Of a stretch of DNA of 64,000 bases, positions 35,167 through 45,413 are shown one piece after another; position 1 is the stretch's first letter, and each line of letters begins with the position of its first letter. The notes under the pieces were generated by a model that was given only the letters and a program-made list of their open reading frames with translations, made no database searches and was not told where the DNA came from. The DNA lies in contig NZ_JAJUFQ010000013.1 in assembly GCF_029263665.1 (NCBI RefSeq), positions 1 to 64,000 on the forward strand, written 5' to 3'. Both the position numbers and the translations under genes were made by a program. The stretch is from Halomonas sp. GTDB lineage: Bacteria; Pseudomonadota; Gammaproteobacteria; Pseudomonadales; Halomonadaceae.

Positions 35167-37071
35167 TCATGCACTCAGCAATGCGTTCAGACGCTTGACG
35201 TAGGCAGCGGGGTCGTCGAGCTGACCACCTTCAGCGATGATGGCCTGATCCAGCAGGATGCGCGCCAGGTCAGCGAAACGCTCTCCTTCAGTCCCTTCGA
35301 GGCGATCCACCAGGGCATGTTCGGGGTTCAGTTCCAGAATCGGCTTGACCTCTGGCAGCTTCTGCCCAGCAGCCTCCATGATGCGGCGCATCTGGTAGCC
35401 CATCTCATGCTCGGGCAATACGACACACGCCGGAGAGTCGGTCAGGCGATAGGTGATCTTGACCTCCTGAACGTCTTCACCCAGGGCTTCCTTGACCCGC
35501 TTGACCAGTGCTTCCTTGGCCTTGGCTGTTTCTTCCTGGGCCTTCTTCTCTTCTTCGTTCTCTACTTCGCCCAGGTCGAGATCGCCTTTGGCCACGTCAA
35601 CCAGCTTCTTGCCATCGAACTCGGTCAGATGGCTCATCAACCACTCATCGATGCGGTCATGCAACAACACCACTTCGATGCCCTTCTTGCGGAAGATTTC
35701 CAGATGCGGGCTGCTCTTGGCAGCATTGAAACCATCAGCAACGATGTAGTAGATCTTGTCCTGCCCTTCCTTCATCCGCTCCACGTAATCCGCCAGGGAC
35801 TGATCCTGAGTCGCGCTATTGGTATGAGTGGTAGAGAAGCGCAGCAGCTCAGCAATCTTGTCGCGGTTGGCATAGTCCTCTGCAGGACCTTCCTTCAGGA
35901 CAGCACCGAAGGTATTCCAGAAGGTCTGATAGGCGTCCTTGTCCTTGGCCAGCTTCTTGAGCATGTCCAAGGCACGCTTGGTCAGTGCAGACTTGATCTT
36001 GTCGACCTGCGGATCCTGCTGCAGCAGCTCTCGGGAAACGTTGAGCGACAGGTCGCGAGTATCCACTACCCCCTTGATAAAGCGCAGGTACAACGGCAGG
36101 AACTGTTCGGCATCGTCCATGATGAACACACGCTGAACATACAGCTTCACCCCACGGGCACCGTCGCGCTCGTAAAGATCGAAGGGTGCCCGGCCAGGCA
36201 CGTAGAGCAGGCTGGTATATTCCAGCTTGCCTTCTACCTTGTTGTGGCTCCAGGTCAGCGGGTCAGAGAAATCATGAGCAACATGCTTGTAGAAGGCCTT
36301 GTACTCGTCATCGGACACTTCGCTCTTCGCGCGTGCCCATAGTGCCGTAGCTTCATTGACGTTCTCCCAGGTTGTCACCTCGGAGCCTTCCACCTCATTG
36401 CCTTCATCATCCCGAGCCTTTTCGGTACGCGGCATGCGCACCGGCACTTCAATATGGTCGGAATACTTGCGCACCAGATTCTGCAGACGGAAGTCGTCGG
36501 CAAACTCGTTGGCATCACTCTTCAGGTGCAGCGTGATCTCGGTGCCGTGCTTCTCGCGTTCGATATCGGCGACAACGAATTCGCCTTCGCCCCTGGAGCG
36601 CCACTCCACGCCAGTATCCGCCGCATCACCAGCCTTGCGGGTACGCACGGTCATTTCATCGGCCACGATGAAACCAGAGTAGAAACCTACTCCGAATTGA
36701 CCGATCAACCTGGCATCTTTCTGCTGCTCGCCTGAAAGCTGCTTGAGAAACTCAGCGGTCCCACTCTTGGCGATGGTGCCCAGGTTGTTGATCACGTCTT
36801 CACGATTCATGCCAATACCGTTATCACGGATAGTGATGGTACCGGCTTCGGCATCATGCTCGATCTCGATGCGCAGTTCGCTGTCATTCTCATACAGGGC
36901 GTCGTTGTCCAACGCAGCATAACGCAGCTTGTCACAGGCATCAGCAGCATTGGAAATCAGCTCCCGCAGGAAGATTTCGCGATTGGAATACAGCGAATGA
37001 ATCATCAGATGGAGGAGCTGCTTGACCTCTGTCTGAAAACCTAATGTCTCTTCATGAGTAGCGGTGGTCAT
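35167..37071 (-). CDS. htpG: molecular chaperone HtpG (Hsp90)
   Basis: The 634-residue cytosolic chaperone has the GHKL ATPase motifs [22 protein letters not shown] and [11 protein letters not shown] in the first 130 residues, then the middle and dimerisation domains. The length is normal for bacterial Hsp90. No clear heat-shock (sigma-32) promoter could be chosen upstream. It is transcribed alone, toward the shared terminator with sstT. Confidence 0.97.
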   Translation of the reverse strand: MTTATHEETLGFQTEVKQLLHLMIHSLYSNREIFLRELISNAADACDKLRYAALDNDALYENDSELRIEIEHDAEAGTITIRDNGIGMNREDVINNLGTIAKSGTAEFLKQLSGEQQKDARLIGQFGVGFYSGFIVADEMTVRTRKAGDAADTGVEWRSRGEGEFVVADIEREKHGTEITLHLKSDANEFADDFRLQNLVRKYSDHIEVPVRMPRTEKARDDEGNEVEGSEVTTWENVNEATALWARAKSEVSDDEYKAFYKHVAHDFSDPLTWSHNKVEGKLEYTSLLYVPGRAPFDLYERDGARGVKLYVQRVFIMDDAEQFLPLYLRFIKGVVDTRDLSLNVSRELLQQDPQVDKIKSALTKRALDMLKKLAKDKDAYQTFWNTFGAVLKEGPAEDYANRDKIAELLRFSTTHTNSATQDQSLADYVERMKEGQDKIYYIVADGFNAAKSSPHLEIFRKKGIEVVLLHDRIDEWLMSHLTEFDGKKLVDVAKGDLDLGEVENEEEKKAQEETAKAKEALVKRVKEALGEDVQEVKITYRLTDSPACVVLPEHEMGYQMRRIMEAAGQKLPEVKPILELNPEHALVDRLEGTEGERFADLARILLDQAIIAEGGQLDDPAAYVKRLNALLSA

Positions 37072-37209
37072 GATCGCTCAAAACCCTTTCGACAAGATTG
37101 ACAACAAGATATCTACCAACCGACCTCAGCCGACATCGCGAGGTCGTATCAGTGAGCTGCATCGAGATATGGGGGCCAGTGATCTTTTTTCAACATTTCT
37201 CAACGTCTT

Positions 37210-37548
37210 TCAGTTTCCGCTGTCTTCTTCAGCATCCCATATGCCCTTCCAGGCTCGGTAATCCGCCAGGCTGGCGTCGACCCGGGTCAACAGCCAGCCA
37301 ACGATGAACACATCGTCAACCAGCCCGAACAGCAAGATGACATCCGGAATCAGGTCCAGGGGCGAAATCAGGTAAGCGAGCGCCAGCGCCATCCACACAA
37401 AGGCACTCCAGGGCACAGGCCTGTAGCGTCCGGAAAAGACATCCTGAAGCATGGGCAAAAACAGCTTGAGTGCTCTCATGATGTGGCGAAAGGCTCGTGA
37501 TCGCTGGGCGACCCGAGAAATCACGGGGATACGGTTCCAAAACGACAT
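37210..37548 (-). CDS. YkvA/DUF1232 family membrane protein
   Basis: The 112-residue protein carries the DUF1232 signature (YLISPLDLIPDVILLFGLVDD) and one or two hydrophobic segments. The function of the family is unknown. The second of two adjacent ATGs is chosen because AGGAG lies six bases before it. A longer frame to 37635 has no ribosome site. It is separated from htpG by 138 bases. Confidence 0.85.
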   Translation of the reverse strand: MSFWNRIPVISRVAQRSRAFRHIMRALKLFLPMLQDVFSGRYRPVPWSAFVWMALALAYLISPLDLIPDVILLFGLVDDVFIVGWLLTRVDASLADYRAWKGIWDAEEDSGN

Positions 37549-37731
37549 CATCGGCTCCTGTCTGGCGGCACCATGGTGAGTGATGATGATCCATGGCATT
37601 GAGCATGGTATGGGGGCACCCTTCTGTGCACACAAGGCTCAAGCGAGCAAATCCTTACTTCCAGGACTGTTAAAGCACACCAATCTAGGCGACCATGAAC
37701 ACGATCTAGCCGACCGTTCTGGAGGGACCCC

Positions 37732-39690
37732 ATGCCATTCGCCAGGTCATTAGACTTGCTTCGCCGTCTCACTCCATTGGTGACGGCCACAGCATTGAGC
37801 CTACCTGCCACCGCCATGGCCCAAGGTAGCGACAGTGCCATACGCACCGCCCTGGAAGCCGCCCGTAGCGGTAATTTTTCGTTGATCAACGAGTCGGCCA
37901 TTCGTGGTCACGAGCTTCACGGCTATGTGGAGTACTACCAGCTACGCGAGCGCCTGCCTGCTGCCAGCCCCCAGGAAGTCCTGAACTACATTTCTGCCAA
38001 TAGCGATGCTCCGACGGGCGAATGGATGCGCGAACAAGCCATTATTCGTTACGGCAAGGTGGGCAACTACGCCAATGTCCTGGCCGTGGCCAACGGCGAG
38101 CCACCGACGACGGAAGAGCAGTGCCATTACTACACTGCCCAGCTTTCTCAGAATCCAACGCTGGCCGCTGAAGGGGGACGTCGTCTGTGGCGGGTGGGCA
38201 AGTCCCAGCCCGATGCCTGTAACACGTTGTTCTCCGCGCTACGCTCCCGGGGCGAAATCAATGACCAGGAAATCTGGCAGCGCATGATGCTGGCCTGGGA
38301 AAATGATCAGTCTGGTCTGGTCAGCCACTTGAGCGGCCTCATCGGTCCTGGCTGGTCCAGCGCAGTCGCCGCGCAGCAGAGCGTCGCCGCCAATCCTTCT
38401 GCACTATCACGTGTGGGAAGCTGCATCGGCCCCAACTGTGCAGGCAATACGGCCTTCTTCCCAGCCGCCCTCAAGGCTGCAGCACACACCTCCGCATCCG
38501 GTGCCCTGGCCTCCTGGCAGCAGCTTTCAGGGGCGAATCCATTTTCTGCCCAGGATCGCCAGGACATCGAACGCGAGATCATGTATTGGGGTCTGCGCCG
38601 CGATCAACGCCAGATGCTGAGCTGGATCGACCAGGCATTGCCACGCCAGAGTGATCCAGAAGTCTTCGAGCTACGCGCTCGTCTGGCCATTCGTGATGGT
38701 GACTGGGCCGCAGTGGAACGCACCGTCGGTATCATGCCGGCAGAAACCCAGGGTGCCGCACGCTGGCAATACTGGCTGGGGCGGGCACTGGAGCAACGCG
38801 GTCAATCCGCAGCGGCCCAAAGCGCCTTCGCCAAGGCGGCCAGTCAGCGCGATTTCTTCGCTTTCGTCGCCGCAGATCGCCTCGGCCAGCCTTACAACCT
38901 GAACATGGAGAACAACCGTTTCTCCGATGCTGAGCGCGCTCAGGTGGCTGGCTGGCCATCCGTCAGACGCACCAACGCACTGCTGCGTATTGGCCAGGAC
39001 GGCCTGGCCAACCTGGAGTGGAAACATGCCGTGGAAAGTGCCAGCCCGAGGGATGCACGCCTGCTGGCCGATTACGCCGTCAATGCCGGTCAGCCTGCCA
39101 TGGCGGTGCAAGCCACCATCTACGGCAAGATGCTGGATGCGCTGCCCTACCGCTTCCCTGCGGCCTACCGCGACAATTTCATGCGCTGGGGACAGGCCAA
39201 TGGCGTAGATCCTTACCTGTTGATGGGAATTGCCCGCCGCGAGAGCGCCTACAATCCCGGTGCTATATCGCCTGCCGGTGCACGCGGCCTGATGCAACTG
39301 ATGCCTGGCACGGCATCTCTGGTTGGCTCGCGTATCGGTATCGGTGATCCAGGATGGAGCGTGCTAGAACCTGATACCAATATCCGGCTGGGCAGCACCT
39401 ATATTCGCAATATGCTCGACCGCTACAGCGGTAACCGCATTGCCGCTGCCGCTGCTTATAACGCCGGACCAGGCCGAGTCGATGAGTGGTTGCGCTCCTC
39501 GCCAGGCGAGTTCGACCTGTTCGTCGAACATATTCCGTTCAAGGAAACCCGTCGTTATGTCCGTGCCGTGCTCGAATACCGTGTCGTCTTCGAGAGCCTG
39601 GCCAACAATGGCTCGACCCAAGGTGTCAGCGTGCTGACTCCCCAGGAAAGGAACAGCCAGTATAGCGTGTCCTTGATGGCATCCCGCTGA
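37732..39690 (+). CDS. slt: soluble lytic murein transglycosylase
   Basis: The 652-residue periplasmic enzyme cleaves peptidoglycan to 1,6-anhydromuropeptides. It has a signal peptide (TATALSLPATAMAQ), an alpha-superhelical U-domain and a C-terminal Slt catalytic domain with IARRESAYNPGAISPAGARG (catalytic Glu) and MQLMPGTA and AYNAGPGRV. GGAGGG precedes the ATG. A terminator follows the stop. Length and domain order match the Slt70 family. Confidence 0.93.
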   Translation: MPFARSLDLLRRLTPLVTATALSLPATAMAQGSDSAIRTALEAARSGNFSLINESAIRGHELHGYVEYYQLRERLPAASPQEVLNYISANSDAPTGEWMREQAIIRYGKVGNYANVLAVANGEPPTTEEQCHYYTAQLSQNPTLAAEGGRRLWRVGKSQPDACNTLFSALRSRGEINDQEIWQRMMLAWENDQSGLVSHLSGLIGPGWSSAVAAQQSVAANPSALSRVGSCIGPNCAGNTAFFPAALKAAAHTSASGALASWQQLSGANPFSAQDRQDIEREIMYWGLRRDQRQMLSWIDQALPRQSDPEVFELRARLAIRDGDWAAVERTVGIMPAETQGAARWQYWLGRALEQRGQSAAAQSAFAKAASQRDFFAFVAADRLGQPYNLNMENNRFSDAERAQVAGWPSVRRTNALLRIGQDGLANLEWKHAVESASPRDARLLADYAVNAGQPAMAVQATIYGKMLDALPYRFPAAYRDNFMRWGQANGVDPYLLMGIARRESAYNPGAISPAGARGLMQLMPGTASLVGSRIGIGDPGWSVLEPDTNIRLGSTYIRNMLDRYSGNRIAAAAAYNAGPGRVDEWLRSSPGEFDLFVEHIPFKETRRYVRAVLEYRVVFESLANNGSTQGVSVLTPQERNSQYSVSLMASR

Positions 39691-39709
39691 TTGACCGTCA
39701 GTAAGCCAC

Positions 39710-39752
39710 AAGCCATTGGTGCATCACCTGGAAAGGTATGCATCAATGGCTT
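39710..39752 (+). terminator. terminator after slt
   Basis: AAGCCATTG pairs with CAATGGCTT, with TGCAT and ATGCA as an inner stem, and TTTTC follows. Confidence 0.88.
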
Positions 39753-39774
39753 TTTTCTTTGTGCCTGCTCTCTT

Positions 39775-40431
39775 TTATCCTGGCCTGTTGGTCAACGCCA
39801 GCTTGACGCCAAAGGCAACCAGCACCGTGCCTGTCAATCCATTGAGCCAACGTGAAAAGGCTGGCTTGGCGAGCCAAGCGCTGGCACTTCCCACCATGGC
39901 AGCAACCAATATCTGCCAGATGTTGGCGATGACGAAATGCACCCCGGCAAGCCACAGCGACTTGGCCAGGACCGGGTCGGCAGGCGTGATGAACTGCGGC
40001 AGAAAGGCCATGTAGAACACGATGGTCTTGGGGTTGAGGACATTTGACAGCAATCCCTCACGCAGCGGACGCCATACGCCTCCACGCTGCTGCCTGGTGG
40101 CCGCGTTTACTGCTTCTACTGCCAGCCCCTGACCGGACCTTACCTGCCTCAGGCTCTGTATACCCAGCCAGATCAGATATCCAGCCCCCAGGAGCTTGAG
40201 CAGCGCAAAGGCCCAGGCCGACTGCAGCAGGATCAACGAGACTCCCAGCGCCGAAACGGTGGCATGCACGAATAACCCGAAGCAGATTGCCAGGCTGGTC
40301 AGCACACCATCACGCAGACCACCACGAGCGGTATTGCGAATCACCAGCAGGGTATCGACGCCCGGCGTCACGCTGAGCAATGTGCAGGCCACCACAAAGG
40401 GCAAGAACTGAGCGTCAATGAACCCGGCCAT
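39775..40431 (-). CDS. LysE/RhtB family amino-acid exporter
   Basis: The 218-residue inner-membrane protein has about six membrane segments and the family motif VTPGVDTLLVIRNTARGG near residue 20. Members export amino acids such as lysine, threonine or homoserine lactones; the substrate here is not assigned. The ATG overlaps the stop of the TM2 gene (TGATG), so the two are coupled. A GTG one codon earlier is a less likely start. Confidence 0.88.
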   Translation of the reverse strand: MAGFIDAQFLPFVVACTLLSVTPGVDTLLVIRNTARGGLRDGVLTSLAICFGLFVHATVSALGVSLILLQSAWAFALLKLLGAGYLIWLGIQSLRQVRSGQGLAVEAVNAATRQQRGGVWRPLREGLLSNVLNPKTIVFYMAFLPQFITPADPVLAKSLWLAGVHFVIANIWQILVAAMVGSASAWLAKPAFSRWLNGLTGTVLVAFGVKLALTNRPG

Positions 40432-40856
40432 CACAGCGGTGCCCGCATGCGCTCGGCATGTTTCTGGGAAACCTGATCGTTGAGTGTCCAGAAGTCATAC
40501 AGCACGCCGATCAGGAACAGCCCTCCGGTAAACAGATAGATCAAGCCTGTGATCCACTTGCCCATATAGAACCGGTGCACACCGAATACACCAAGGAAAG
40601 TCAGTAGAATCCAGCACACACTGTAGTTGATCGGGCCACTGCGGTAGCGCATGTCGGCCTGGCGATCCATACTTGGGATCAGGAACAGGTCGATGATCCA
40701 GCCGATGAAGAAAAGCCCCAGGGTGAAGAACCAGATAGTGCCAGTCACGGGCTTACCGTAATAAAAGCGATGGGCACCGAGAAAGCCGAATATCCACAGT
40801 AGGTAACCCATCACTTTGGAATGGGTATCATTGGAATGAATGACGGTTGAATTCAT
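40431..40856 (-). CDS. tandem TM2 domain membrane protein
   Basis: The 141-residue protein contains two TM2 domains in a row (LLWIFGFLGAHRFYYGK and LLTFLGVFGVHRFYMGK), each with two membrane helices and an HRFY motif in the loop. The function of TM2 proteins is unknown. It leads a two-gene unit with the LysE-type exporter, with TGATG overlap. AAGGAAATGCC precedes the ATG. Confidence 0.9.
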   Translation of the reverse strand: MNSTVIHSNDTHSKVMGYLLWIFGFLGAHRFYYGKPVTGTIWFFTLGLFFIGWIIDLFLIPSMDRQADMRYRSGPINYSVCWILLTFLGVFGVHRFYMGKWITGLIYLFTGGLFLIGVLYDFWTLNDQVSQKHAERMRAPL

Positions 40857-41190
40857 GGCATTTCCTTTTCATTTCCATGTCCAGTCTCTCACGATTGAGA
40901 TGGTTGCTGGACGCCGGGCTCTCTTTCGATCTACAGTAACTTGGCGAGCCGAGGTAAAGCACCCCTTGGGTATTTATATATGCTAAGGAGTTTGCCCCGG
41001 CGCGCAGCGTTGGACAGCAAGTGGAAATGTCGTCAGTGGTAGTTCGATTTGTCGATCGCTCGATTCTGTCGATACACGCAATACGCCCTTCTCTCTTGTC
41101 TTGCCCACGCAATACGGCTCTGACCACATTGCGGAATTCCCCATGATGGCTGAGCCGGCACTATCATCTAGCGAGTTAAGGAAATCGACA
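40857..41190. other. divergent region between the TM2 gene and the second cold-shock gene
   Basis: About 330 bases without a supported gene. The right half is the long leader of the cold-shock gene and could carry thermoregulatory folds, as in cspA. I see no certain structure. TTAAGGAAAT precedes the cold-shock ATG. Confidence 0.5.
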
Positions 41191-41397
41191 ATGGCAACTG
41201 GCACTGTCAAGTGGTTTAACGACACCAAGGGCTACGGCTTCATCTCTCCGGACGACGGTGGTGACGACCTGTTCGCCCACTTCTCCGAGATTCAGGCTGA
41301 AGGCTTCAAGTCCCTGCAAGATGGCCAGAAGGTTACCTTCGACGTCACCCAGGGCAAGAAGGGCCTTCAGGCTTCCAACATCAAGCTGGCCGATTAA
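41191..41397 (+). CDS. CspA-family cold-shock protein (second copy)
   Basis: The 68-residue cold-shock domain has both RNA-binding motifs (KGYGFI and DLFAHF). It is a close paralogue of the copy at 19553 and differs at a handful of positions. AAGGA stands 8 bases before the ATG. A longer in-frame start at 41101 would add 30 residues not found in the family, so I reject it. A terminator follows. Confidence 0.96.
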   Translation: MATGTVKWFNDTKGYGFISPDDGGDDLFAHFSEIQAEGFKSLQDGQKVTFDVTQGKKGLQASNIKLAD

Positions 41398-41455
41398 GCC
41401 GCTGACCGTGCTGCCCGGGGTATCCCTGGCAGCACTGGCGTCGCTTGACGCCCTC

Positions 41456-41482
41456 AAGGCTCACCCCATCGGGGTGGGCCTT
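41456..41482 (+). terminator. terminator after the second cold-shock gene
   Basis: AAGGCTCACCCC pairs with GGGGTGGGCCTT with one G-U, around ATC, and CTTCC follows. A second hairpin (GTGCTGCC / GGCAGCAC) lies just before it, at 41408-41435. Confidence 0.82.
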
Positions 41483-41527
41483 CTTCCGCTGGAACGGCTG
41501 TAATGAAGAAAATCGCCGCCGTGACAG

Positions 41528-42247
41528 CTATGGTGCGTCTGTCCCCGGCTCGTTCGTCGAGGTTCCAGATGCCCCCTCATCGTCAACTTCAGGTATCTCC
41601 GACTCAGGTATCTCCCGCTCGGCTTCCTTGAACTGCTGGTCGATCTCTTTACTGGCTTCTTTGAAACGGCGCTCGGTCTCTTCAAGAATCGCGTCGACCT
41701 CGGGACTGGTCTCGTCATCCAGAGAGATGCCATCATCCTGGATAGGTTCCGGAACCTGAACCTCCTCATTTTCCTGAGTAGCATCATCCTGCTGCACAGG
41801 CTCATTCAACGGCTGATCGCTCGGCTCTTCTCTATCGGCCTGTTCAAACTGCTCATCGATCTTGCGACTGGCTTCTTCGAAACGGCGCTCGGTCTCTTCG
41901 ATGATGGCATCCACCTCCCTCGAGTCCTCGGGATTCGCCTCTAGTGCTTCACCAAGCTCACCTTCCTCGGCTGTCGTCGCATCATCAACAGCCCCATCCT
42001 CAGGTGCAGGAGCCGATTCCGATGTGGATGCTGGTTCAGGTGCCGATGCCGATTCAGATGCCGCTCCAGGCTCAGGTGTCGATGCAGGTGGTGGGGCTTC
42101 TGACTCCTGGGCTTCATCTTGCTGTGCCGGGGCACTGTCCTGGATACCAGCATCTTCACTGACACCAGCTTCTTCATCACTGTCACATCCAGCCAGTATC
42201 AGTACCAGAGCTGCAACAGTTGCAGTCTGGCGGAGGGTCAGTGCCAT
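41528..42247 (-). CDS. acidic lipoprotein with internal duplication
   Basis: The 239-residue protein has a lipobox (LILAGC, Cys21) and is strongly acidic. Residues about 30-110 are low-complexity Ala/Ser/Pro/Glu. Two copies of a 30-residue coiled-coil-like segment (111-141 and 183-212, both containing EETERRF and Q-F) follow, separated by another acidic stretch. No known domain is recognised and no function is assigned. It is a predicted outer- or inner-membrane lipoprotein. GGAG precedes the ATG. The duplication is too long for slippage between small repeats. Confidence 0.7.
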   Translation of the reverse strand: MALTLRQTATVAALVLILAGCDSDEEAGVSEDAGIQDSAPAQQDEAQESEAPPPASTPEPGAASESASAPEPASTSESAPAPEDGAVDDATTAEEGELGEALEANPEDSREVDAIIEETERRFEEASRKIDEQFEQADREEPSDQPLNEPVQQDDATQENEEVQVPEPIQDDGISLDDETSPEVDAILEETERRFKEASKEIDQQFKEAEREIPESEIPEVDDEGASGTSTNEPGTDAP

Positions 42248-42329
42248 GCTTCAATCTCCATCATTTGAATCATTCATTGCCTCAAATTGCACCAAAGTGG
42301 CAGGCATGGTGCAACTATCAACATTGCAC

Positions 42330-42404
42330 TTCAAAACTTTTCTTTTCAGAACGCTGATTTTCGGAACACTGATTTTCGAAACATAGTTCTTCAAAATGCT
42401 AACC
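42330..42404. repeat. 5 x 15-bp degenerate tandem array
   Basis: Units starting at 42330, 42345, 42360, 42375 and 42390 share TTC-(A/G)-AA-C-CTGATT. The array lies between the lipid kinase and lipoprotein genes. It overlaps no supported gene. Confidence 0.85.
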
Positions 42405-42457
42405 CCTTGAACTCAGGAACATTGCACTTCGAGGCGTCGTTTGCCGGTCTCTTCACC

Positions 42458-43387
42458 TTATTCCCCGGCTGGCGCAGCCAAGCGGCAACTGTCCGGCATC
42501 ACCAAGCGCAATGCCAAGGGGGAAATACTCACTTCGAACGTATTTTGGAAGCAGGGTTCACCATCCAGAGTAAGAGGCAGATAGTGATCACCATCTGCCT
42601 CGAAGCGCAACCAACGCGTTCGAAAGGCATCCACATACTGGCCGTGATATGGTCTAGCGCGCAGCTCTTTCATCATCCCATACAGTTGCCTCAGAGAAGC
42701 AAAGTCTCGCACCAGCATGACATCGAGCAGGCCATCATCGAGGCGCGCTGCTGGCGTCAGCTTCTGACCGCCTCCGGCTTGCACACCATTGCCCAGTGCC
42801 AACAGGAAGATACCGGCTCGACATTCATCCCCTTCCCAGGCGACATGCCCCTGATAGAGCTCGTAGCGCCAGGCCTTGAAGGCACCGACAACCGAGTAGG
42901 CCCCTCCGCCCATCAAACGCTTGAGACGTTTGGGGGTTGAACTGGTCACTGCGGCACCGAATCCTCCCGTGGCCATGTTGATGAAATAGCGATCATTCAT
43001 CAACGGCACATCCACCCAACGGCTGGGCAGGCGACAGGCAGCATCCAGCGATGCCGCCTGTCCTGGTGGCAGGCCTAATGAACGAGCCAGATCGTTGGCA
43101 CTGCCCAAGGGCATGATGGCAAGCTCCGGGCGCTTGTCACGAGGCAGTTGCATCAGGCCATTGACCACCTCATTGACACTGCCATCACCTCCTCCGGCAA
43201 TGACACGTTTCACTCCCTCGCAACCTGCCATATAAGCCTGGCGCTGCGCATCGCCCTGCTCCCAGGTCACTCTGACCTCAATCTGCAAGCCGCCTCGCCG
43301 GCAGGCAAACACAGCATTACGTACCTCGGGCTGCTGAGCCCGCTGGCCGTTCAGAATCAATCGATTGATACCTGGCGGCTGAGCCAT
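42458..43387 (-). CDS. yegS: YegS-like lipid kinase
   Basis: The 309-residue protein has the diacylglycerol-kinase catalytic signature (VIAGGGDGSVNEVVNGL, then PLGSANDLARSLG) and a C-terminal domain with LDDGLLDVMLVRDF and LTLDGEP. YegS phosphorylates phosphatidylglycerol in vitro; the lipid here is unknown. CAGG precedes the ATG. It is transcribed alone. Confidence 0.88.
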   Translation of the reverse strand: MAQPPGINRLILNGQRAQQPEVRNAVFACRRGGLQIEVRVTWEQGDAQRQAYMAGCEGVKRVIAGGGDGSVNEVVNGLMQLPRDKRPELAIMPLGSANDLARSLGLPPGQAASLDAACRLPSRWVDVPLMNDRYFINMATGGFGAAVTSSTPKRLKRLMGGGAYSVVGAFKAWRYELYQGHVAWEGDECRAGIFLLALGNGVQAGGGQKLTPAARLDDGLLDVMLVRDFASLRQLYGMMKELRARPYHGQYVDAFRTRWLRFEADGDHYLPLTLDGEPCFQNTFEVSISPLALRLVMPDSCRLAAPAGE

Positions 43388-43707
43388 CCTGACGTGTCCT
43401 TATCGTTCGTACCGTCATGATCCCACGATTCACCCAAGAAGCATTGATTGATTGCAACATTCGGCATTCGGAAAACCCGTCTCTGATTCCTTGGGGTCTT
43501 TCCTCTACCGCAGCTTCTTTTCATTGTTGCTGCTTCTCTCAATGTTGCCGCTTCTCTCAATGTTGAGCTTTCAGCTATATCACATCATCTGTGCAATATC
43601 GTCATGCAATGGCCATGCACACCATTCATTCTTCGAGCTTCCTCCTGGTACAGGTACACTGACTGTAGATCGGCCATGATGGCCGGCAACGGAACTCTGC
43701 ACACCAT
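43388..43707. other. intergenic region between yegS and the antiporter gene
   Basis: About 320 bases with no supported gene. It holds the two-copy 18-bp repeat listed separately. The promoter for the antiporter should lie near its right end. Confidence 0.5.
43526..43561. repeat. 2 x 18-bp tandem repeat
   Basis: GTTGCTGCTTCTCTCAAT and GTTGCCGCTTCTCTCAAT are adjacent, and GTTGAGCTTTC follows as a decayed third copy. Non-coding. Confidence 0.95.
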
Positions 43708-45330
43708 ATGATTGAACCCATCTTCATACTGACAGCCTTTGTCTCAGGTGCTGTTGCCATGTTGCTGCGCCTGCCTCCCCTGGTCGGTTTTCTGGCAGGC
43801 GGCTTTGTGCTCAACGCCATGGGCTATGATGAAATTCCCGTCTTGACGATGGTCTCGCACCTCGGCGTCACTCTGATGCTGTTCACCATCGGACTCAAGC
43901 TCAACATCCGTACTCTGCTGCGACACGAGGTCTGGGGAGGCGCCAGCCTGCACATGCTGACCACCGTGGCCATCCTGACCTCAGTGCTGGCACTTGGTCA
44001 GGCTGTCGCTCTGCCGTTGCTCGCCAACAGCGACAATCCATTGATCTCGGAACTGGACCTGCCTGCCTTGCTGGTGCTGGCGTTTGCCTTATCGTTTTCG
44101 AGCACAGTTTTCGTGGTCAAGGTCCTCGAAAAACGCAGTGAGACCCAGACATCCTATGGCCGTTTGGCCATTGGCATCCTGATCATGCAGGACCTGTTTG
44201 CCGTGATATTTCTCACAGCCTCCACTGGCCAGCTACCCAACCTCTGGGCTCTTGGATTATTGGCCCTGATTCCCCTGGCTCCCTATATGCGTCGATTGCT
44301 GGAACGCATGGGGCACGGGGAAATGCAGATGTTGTGCGGCATCATGATGGCACTGGTACTGGGCTATGGCCTATTCGAGCTGGCCGGTATCAAAGGCGAC
44401 CTGGGCGCGTTGATCATCGGCCTGCTGCTGGCCCCCCATCCTGCCGCCCAGAACCTGGCGCGCTCCATGTTCAACATCAAGGAGCTACTGCTGGTCGGCT
44501 TCTTCTTCAGTATCGGCTTCACGGCACTACCGACTTGGTCGTCGCTAGGGGTAGCCGCCTTACTGGTACTGCTGTTGCCACTCAAGAGCCTTGTCTATCA
44601 GATTATCCTGATGCGCTTCCATATGCGGCACCGCACATCGATACTCGCTACCTTGAGCCTGAGCAACTATTCCGAGTTTGGTCTTATCGTCAGCACCATT
44701 GCCGTATCCAGCGGCTGGATGGCCCCTGAGTGGCTGGTGGTCATGTCTCTGGCAGTGGCCATGAGCTTTATCCTCTCGGCACTGATCAACTCGGTCAACG
44801 AGCAGTTCTATCGCTGGATCGAGCCGCATTTACCGAACATGGATAGCACCACCCTGTCGGCCGACGACCGTCCTATCAGCATCGGTGATGCCGAAGCCAT
44901 CGTCCTGGGCATGGGGCGCATTGGGCGTAGCGTTTACCGTCGCCTGAGCAAGGAGCATGGTCTCAAGGTACTGGGCATTGACTCCAATCCCAAGAGTGTT
45001 CAGACACTCGGCAGCCAAGGATTCAATATCCTCGAAGGTGATGCGGTAGATTCCGACTTCTGGGACAAGATGCTGATGTCTTCTCAGATACGCCTGGTGG
45101 TGCTAGCGATGCCCCATCATGCCGGAAACCTGTCTGCCCTGAAACAGCTCAGAAGTCGCCATTTCCCAGGCAATATCACCGCGATCGTCGAATACCCCGA
45201 AGAGGTCGGTCCGATCCGTGAACTCGGCGCCAATGCGGTCTATCACGTGTATGACGAAGCAGGACGGGCCCTGGCCGACAGCGCTGCAGAGCAAGCCGGA
45301 CTCGTCACACGAAGCGAACAACTGGGCTGA
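43708..45330 (+). CDS. CPA2-family cation:proton antiporter with TrkA-N domain
   Basis: The 540-residue protein has about 12 membrane segments in the Kef/YbaL-type antiporter fold (LPPLVGFLAGGFVLNAMG; LTLMLFTIGLKLNI; SFSSTVFVVKVLEKR) and a C-terminal TrkA-N nucleotide-binding domain (AIVLGMGRIGRSVYRRLS). It should exchange K+ or Na+ for H+ across the inner membrane, gated by NAD(H) binding. The ion is not certain. A salt-tolerant host fits. No partner ancillary subunit is adjacent. Confidence 0.88.
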   Translation: MIEPIFILTAFVSGAVAMLLRLPPLVGFLAGGFVLNAMGYDEIPVLTMVSHLGVTLMLFTIGLKLNIRTLLRHEVWGGASLHMLTTVAILTSVLALGQAVALPLLANSDNPLISELDLPALLVLAFALSFSSTVFVVKVLEKRSETQTSYGRLAIGILIMQDLFAVIFLTASTGQLPNLWALGLLALIPLAPYMRRLLERMGHGEMQMLCGIMMALVLGYGLFELAGIKGDLGALIIGLLLAPHPAAQNLARSMFNIKELLLVGFFFSIGFTALPTWSSLGVAALLVLLLPLKSLVYQIILMRFHMRHRTSILATLSLSNYSEFGLIVSTIAVSSGWMAPEWLVVMSLAVAMSFILSALINSVNEQFYRWIEPHLPNMDSTTLSADDRPISIGDAEAIVLGMGRIGRSVYRRLSKEHGLKVLGIDSNPKSVQTLGSQGFNILEGDAVDSDFWDKMLMSSQIRLVVLAMPHHAGNLSALKQLRSRHFPGNITAIVEYPEEVGPIRELGANAVYHVYDEAGRALADSAAEQAGLVTRSEQLG

Positions 45331-45413
45331 GTAACATTACGGGAGGCTTGCCACTCCGCCCCCGGATGTTGATACTCTGCCCTCTTGCGTTTCTCAGGAA
45401 CTCTGAATCCGGT

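Noticed and set aside
35119..36342. Long open frame opposite htpG
   Set aside because: It is fully antisense to a confident chaperone gene, has no ribosome site and no recognisable protein pattern. Similar long antisense frames opposite trpBA (31275-33038), pepN (47334-48473) and phoH (13433-14365) were rejected for the same reason.
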